Assembly: GCA_036971715.1 (NCBI GenBank)
Contig: JAVHJL010000008.1
Span: 372,001 to 436,000, forward strand
Reading direction: 5' to 3'
DNA: 64,000 nt
From: Arthrobotrys musiformis
Taxonomy: Eukaryota; Ascomycota; Orbiliomycetes; Orbiliales; Orbiliaceae
Below are positions 60,139 to 64,000 of the stretch, piece after piece; the first letter of the stretch is position 1; every line of letters starts with the position of its first letter. A program made the translations under genes and the position numbers. Below the pieces are notes generated by a model that was not told where the DNA came from, did not search any database, and was given only the letters and a program-made list of their open reading frames with translations.

Positions 60139-60964
60139 TCAATTCATCAAAGTGTTCATGGGGCCCCTAAGCTCCGTCATGAAGTGGTAGATGCTGTCCG
60201 GCATATCGTTAGTCCTGTCACGAATAACCTGCAGTCCCAACCCGTCGAAATCGACCCAAATGGGCAACCCATCGCTCTCTTCCGAGCACCCGGGGACCCC
60301 GATGGCGACTCCCAGGAGGGTGCCTTTGATCAGTTGTCGCTCTACGAGTTGAAGAATCCTGGCGATACCCATCACTTTGATCCCGTTGAAGGATTTGTAG
60401 CGGAGGGTACTGGATTCATCATGCCAGTAGGTGTGGTCGTTGGGTCCACACCCTAGCGCCTCGATCTGCAACCACTCGCGTCGGGTGCCGAAGATGGTGG
60501 AGAACGTGAGCGAGACTTCCTTCACGGGCGGTTGGGTGAAGAACATGTCTCTGAACCCGATGGCTTTCAAATACGCAGCGGGGCCTTCTTCGCGCCACTT
60601 GCTGAGTTCGGACCAGCGGATCAACTCTTGAACGAACGGCTCGCAGACAACGAGATTAGTATTATCATCAGTAGACAACTTCTTGTCGACGAACAGCCCC
60701 TTGCGAACTTTCGCAGATCCATAGGCGATGTCGTTCCATCGCTTGCAGACGCGGAGGCATTTCGACAAGGAGGCGAAGGCGGCGATCTTGTCCCTCGCCC
60801 TTTCGGTTTTGGGAAGGCCGACGTAGAAGAAGATTTCGGAGAGGATTTCGACGACGTTGAGGGCTTGTTCGACCGGGCCGTCGCCGGGCGGGTTGCGTTG
60901 CAGTAAGGTGGGCTGGGGACAATCAGCTTTTATATTTCTCAAAAAATGCAGGTTGACTTACCAT
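60139..60964 (-). CDS. F-box-like protein with a start-codon-only first exon
   Basis: Model on the minus strand: exon 1 is just ATG (60964-60962) in the context AAAAATGG, intron 60961-60913 (GTAAGT, branch CTGAT, CCCCAG, 49 nt), exon 2 60912-60139; 258 residues. Without this splice the frame has only a TTG start inside the intron. The N-terminal part (VVEILSEIFFYV, then LRVCKRWNDIAYGS) fits an F-box with the typical VCxxW segment, which would dock on Skp1. The rest has no recognised repeats. Third-position G/C use is high, as in its two neighbours and unlike genes to the left. An SCF substrate adaptor is inferred from the family. Confidence 0.8.
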
Positions 60965-61857
60965 TTTTGTGAGATTGTCGGGAGAATAGGGTCAATGGAC
61001 ACAAATAACGAGCGTTAGAAACCTATCCACGGGTTTAAATGGTTAAAGGCACAACTTCAACCGGTGTCGAAAGGGCGGACTGCTGAAACCGGGTTCGGGA
61101 GGTGAAAGGACGGAGGTGAAGCAAGAGCTATGTACGAGGATGAGACGACCAATGGTGGGACGGATAGTCGGAGAGGAGATAAGCTGAGGAAGGACGATGA
61201 GAGGCCAATCGGAGACGGCAGCTTCAACGAAGGACGGGACGAAGAGAGGAGTTCAATTAACCAAGAGTTACGAGAGCAGTTCCAAGGAGAGGATGATGAA
61301 GTGCTGGATCAACAATGAAGATGGGACCAGAAGAGCGATGTGGAGATATATGTGAGGAGTCGGAACTGGAGATATATAAGAGTTGAGGAGGATAAAAGGG
61401 GTGGAGGAGAGGTGGAGGAGAGGGGAAGTGGGGGCGGGTCCTTTTATAGTCCCACAGATGGGGGTCGAGGGAAAAAAGACCCGTCTTTGTAGGTGGCCCT
61501 TTTGGGACTGCCCGCACCCCCTCCACCCACTCAGCTTATGATTGCTAGATACACCACATTAAACTAAAAACACCAGCTGTACGACTCTACCACTTCAATA
61601 TGCGAGGGGTATATTATAACCGTATGGATTGGAATTGAGAATACAAGGAGGAGATGTACCCCTGCCGAAGCTCCTAATACAGAGAATATCCAGCGTGTAG
61701 GTACATAAAATTTCTATACAGAAGCCCATAAAGTGGGAACCGGCTACTCCTCCATCCCGTAGTTCTTATCTCTGTAGCCAGTCTCCTCGTCCCGTCTCCC
61801 CCTATGCCTCCTGGTATGTTCTCCCAACCGAAGATGTCCCAAACGAGCCGCCAGATT
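60965..61857. other. Promoter-side spacer between two minus-strand F-box genes
   Basis: Purine-rich DNA upstream of the 60964 gene and downstream of the 62796 gene. The open frame 61130-61318 is low-complexity (E/R/D) and not supported as a gene. Confidence 0.45.
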
Positions 61858-62796
61858 CTAATTGATCAACCCGTCCTGTCCACCCCCAGCACCGCAGGGT
61901 TGACCCTGACAGGCATCAGCGAGCATGCTGGCCAAGTCCCTACAAGGTTCCCTGCCGGATCCTCCGCGAGATACCACCACCTGCGGTTTCCTGTATGGAA
62001 TATCGAAGGTAAGTTGTCGAAAACACTTCGCCGTCGAGACGTTTATCATCACGAAGTCCAGGTCGATGTGTAGAGGTCTGGGTGTTCCACCGATATCCCT
62101 CGTGCATGTGTTCTGCAAAAGTACATCGATTTCCACGGCTAATGCCACGAACCCGACGAGCATGTCAACCATCACACCTCCCGGGGCGTTGAGGTACCAT
62201 CCGTCCCATGCTCTGATTATATCCACTCCCTTCATTTTGAATCCCCTTTTTTCGAGTAGAGCGTTTCGCTCGGTGGCCTCGAATTCTCGGATGAAGGAGC
62301 GGATGCGTAGGTCCCTGACTACAGGGGTGGATGCATACATCTGCAAAGCGGTATTGGTCCTACACATCAATCTAAAGTCTGTGAGGCAGGTCTGGGGGAA
62401 ATTCCTCTGCTCTTGATCCTCTTGTGTGAATTCCCGCTCTACTTCCTCAATTATGCGTTTCTGAAGCCACTTGGCGGGCAAGACGCAGTAGTGGAGTTCG
62501 TCATCGACCGTCGCGAGGGTGCTTTGTCTGAAGGTGGCGGTAAGAAGGTTCTGGCAGGTGGCGTGGTCGGGGACCCGGTCGTTGTAGCCGACGAGGAGGA
62601 GGGGGTACTCGAGGATGTTCTTCCACATCTTGCAGACGGAGCGGCAGGTGGTCCATAGTTCTGTGAACTCCTTGTTCCTGGAGGACTGGTCGGTTGAGGA
62701 CGGTGGACAGACGCGCTGGAAGATCTCGTGCAGGGCGGATGGCCAGGAGGGGTCGTTGTAGATGTCGGAGAGGGTGCGGGGGCCCGGGAGCGTCAT
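61858..62796 (-). CDS. F-box-like protein
   Basis: Uninterrupted frame of 312 codons on the minus strand; the ATG at 62796 has GAAG before it, a good context. Residues about 13-65 form the F-box region: SALHEIFQRVC, then WTTCRSVCKMWKNILEYP. This is the VCxxW pattern also seen in the genes at 60139 and 63299. The remainder has alternating hydrophobic segments but no recognisable leucine-rich or WD repeats. It lies between two other F-box genes in a GC-rich block; the three may have arisen by local duplication, though they are now highly diverged. The inferred role is substrate choice in an SCF ubiquitin ligase. Confidence 0.8.
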   Translation of the reverse strand: MTLPGPRTLSDIYNDPSWPSALHEIFQRVCPPSSTDQSSRNKEFTELWTTCRSVCKMWKNILEYPLLLVGYNDRVPDHATCQNLLTATFRQSTLATVDDELHYCVLPAKWLQKRIIEEVEREFTQEDQEQRNFPQTCLTDFRLMCRTNTALQMYASTPVVRDLRIRSFIREFEATERNALLEKRGFKMKGVDIIRAWDGWYLNAPGGVMVDMLVGFVALAVEIDVLLQNTCTRDIGGTPRPLHIDLDFVMINVSTAKCFRQLTFDIPYRKPQVVVSRGGSGREPCRDLASMLADACQGQPCGAGGGQDGLIN

Positions 62797-63221
62797 CTTC
62801 AGATGTTGAGTAGCTGTCTGTGGGTGTAGTGCGAGGTTGAGGGGATATGTTGATATATATATTCCACGAGGTCAGAGAGACGGCCACGAGGCCCAGCTGC
62901 CACGTTCCACTCCCACGCAACAGTCGTGATGGTACCTCAAATGTACCGACTACTGGGTCTATGGTCCTAGTGCCGATATCTGTCGAGGTCTGTGGATAGA
63001 AGTCCAACAGGAGGAGAGGAGATGATATTATTATAATAGTGCCGTTCTGCATATAGATGATGGTGTGCTGTGTGTGAACGGCTGAGGGCACTGCCAGTAT
63101 CACCACTCAGGCCTCCAGATGCTGTTCCACCAGTCAGTCATTGACCATCGACATGCTGCACACACAAAGTATCATCACCATTCACTCGACATATCCAATC
63201 CTTCATCCAACAGACCTTCTC

Positions 63222-63288
63222 GTAAGTCCTCTTCTCCCTTATCAATGAGATGTAAATAATGATTGATGATTGATGGTTGATAATCCAG
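63222..63288 (+). other. Probable 5'-UTR intron of the right-edge gene
   Basis: GTAAGT at 63222 and TTGATAATCCAG ending at 63288 define a 67-nt intron just before the ATG at 63299. Joining across it does not extend the coding frame, so it is placed in the leader. Confidence 0.45.
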
Positions 63289-63298
63289 GGACAGCCCG

Positions 63299-64000
63299 AT
63301 GGCCCCCCCACAGAACGACGGTGCCACCACCACCACCACCAACAGTCTCTCCGCATCCCCCCTCTCCACCCTCTCCCACCTCTCTTCGGGGTCCATGGAC
63401 TTCACCCACTTCGACACCAACGTCATCCGCTCTCCTCCCAACGTCCCCATCAACCTCCTCAGCATCACCACCCCAAAGAAACCCCCTCCTGCAGCAGATA
63501 CCACCACCAGGGACCAGCAGTTTTTAGTCTCAGCCGTCCTCTTCAATCCAAACCTCCTCACCAGGATCCTCTCCTACATCTACGACGCCCCATCAGACTA
63601 CAAAAAGGGCTCCCACCTAATCTCCCTCGACCAAAATGACGAAACCTACTCCCTCGGCCGCCTCTACGACACCCAATGGGTCTGCCGCTTCTGGCAATCC
63701 ACAATCTACTCCTCCCGCATCCTCCCCTTCAAAAACCCCACCCTCGCAACCGGCGACCACCACCGTCTCCACGTCCCCTTCCTAACCTGGCTCGGCTCCA
63801 AAATGAAAGATGAAGCCGACCTACCGACTGTGCCGAAAACAGACTTTGCGAGTATTTTACCCGAGATAAAACAGGCGTGCACCCCGCTCGACGGCTTCGA
63901 TCCAACGGACTTCATCACCGATCCCGCCGTTCCAAAGATCTGGCTCGCATTTCAGGCGGACTCTCACCCCCCCTTCACCTACCACCACACTCCAAACCCG
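63299..64000 (+). CDS. F-box-like protein, truncated by the window edge
   Basis: The frame is open from ATG 63299 to the last base, giving 234 codons with no stop. An N-terminal stretch rich in T, S and P (with a run of threonines) is followed by NPNLLTRILSYIY and then TQWVCRFWQSTIYSS, the hydrophobic helix and VCRxW elements of an F-box. Codons end mostly in C. Divergent from the minus-strand F-box gene at 62796, it shares a 500-bp intergenic region with it. A leader intron is likely at 63222-63288. It probably acts as a substrate adaptor for an SCF ligase, by family; the C-terminal substrate-binding part lies outside the window. Confidence 0.75.
   Translation, partial: MAPPQNDGATTTTTNSLSASPLSTLSHLSSGSMDFTHFDTNVIRSPPNVPINLLSITTPKKPPPAADTTTRDQQFLVSAVLFNPNLLTRILSYIYDAPSDYKKGSHLISLDQNDETYSLGRLYDTQWVCRFWQSTIYSSRILPFKNPTLATGDHHRLHVPFLTWLGSKMKDEADLPTVPKTDFASILPEIKQACTPLDGFDPTDFITDPAVPKIWLAFQADSHPPFTYHHTPNP

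Noticed and set aside
60184..60906. Plus-strand frames of 90 and 124 codons opposite the F-box gene
   Set aside because: Antisense shadows caused by strong third-position bias in the minus-strand gene.

Overview
The window looks like nuclear DNA of a filamentous ascomycete (Pezizomycotina). The genes that can be modelled have short introns (49-84 nt) with GTANGT-like donors, CTRAY branch points close to the acceptor and YAG/AAG acceptors. There are several divergent F-box genes, a condensation-type acyltransferase, and a cysteine-rich secreted protein of a type common in Pezizomycotina. No rRNA, tRNA, CRISPR or bacterial operon structure is visible. The species cannot be named from the sequence.

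Layout. From about 0 to 36 kb the sequence is gene-poor. Genes lie on the + strand, kilobases apart, and belong to one paralogous family: long low-complexity, disordered-looking proteins that end in a conserved Cys/His module (C-x2-C-x4-C-x19-20-H-x4-H, then a W and an ERC motif). Members are at 688, 6303 (one in-frame TAG), 11461, 18096 and 31868 (one in-frame TAG). A degenerate relative may lie at 26277. The 31868 member also has an ordinary C2H2 finger just before the module, so these are probably DNA- or protein-binding nuclear factors. From 36.7 to 42 kb there is a compact ordinary group: an acyltransferase, a three-exon F-box-like gene and, converging on it, a four-exon secreted cysteine-rich protein. 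From 42 to 60 kb the DNA is AT-rich and almost gene-free, with one small acidic protein at 51863, a satellite of about 180-200 bp near 55-56 kb and smaller tandem repeats at 58.8-59.4 kb. From 60 kb to the right edge composition and codon use become GC-rich, and three F-box-like genes sit close together; the last runs off the window.

The most unusual feature is spread over most of the window: very short insertions, about 9-36 bp, each carrying one copy of a core close to TTGTCTCGTACCCAG or TAGTCTCGAACCC in either orientation. Many are bounded by exact 9-bp direct repeats, as a transposase would leave. Fourteen have exact flanks, three match at 8 of 9 and six more at 7 of 9. One sits in a satellite copy whose sister copies supply the empty site, and subtracting insert plus duplication restores the monomer spacing exactly (215 - 36 = 179). 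In the clear cases the conserved end sits at, or within a few bases of, the duplication while the other end varies. This fits excision scars or stripped ends of a DNA transposon family with 9-bp target duplications (Mutator-like by that criterion), or an undescribed class of micro-insertion. No long element or transposase gene of that family is present here.
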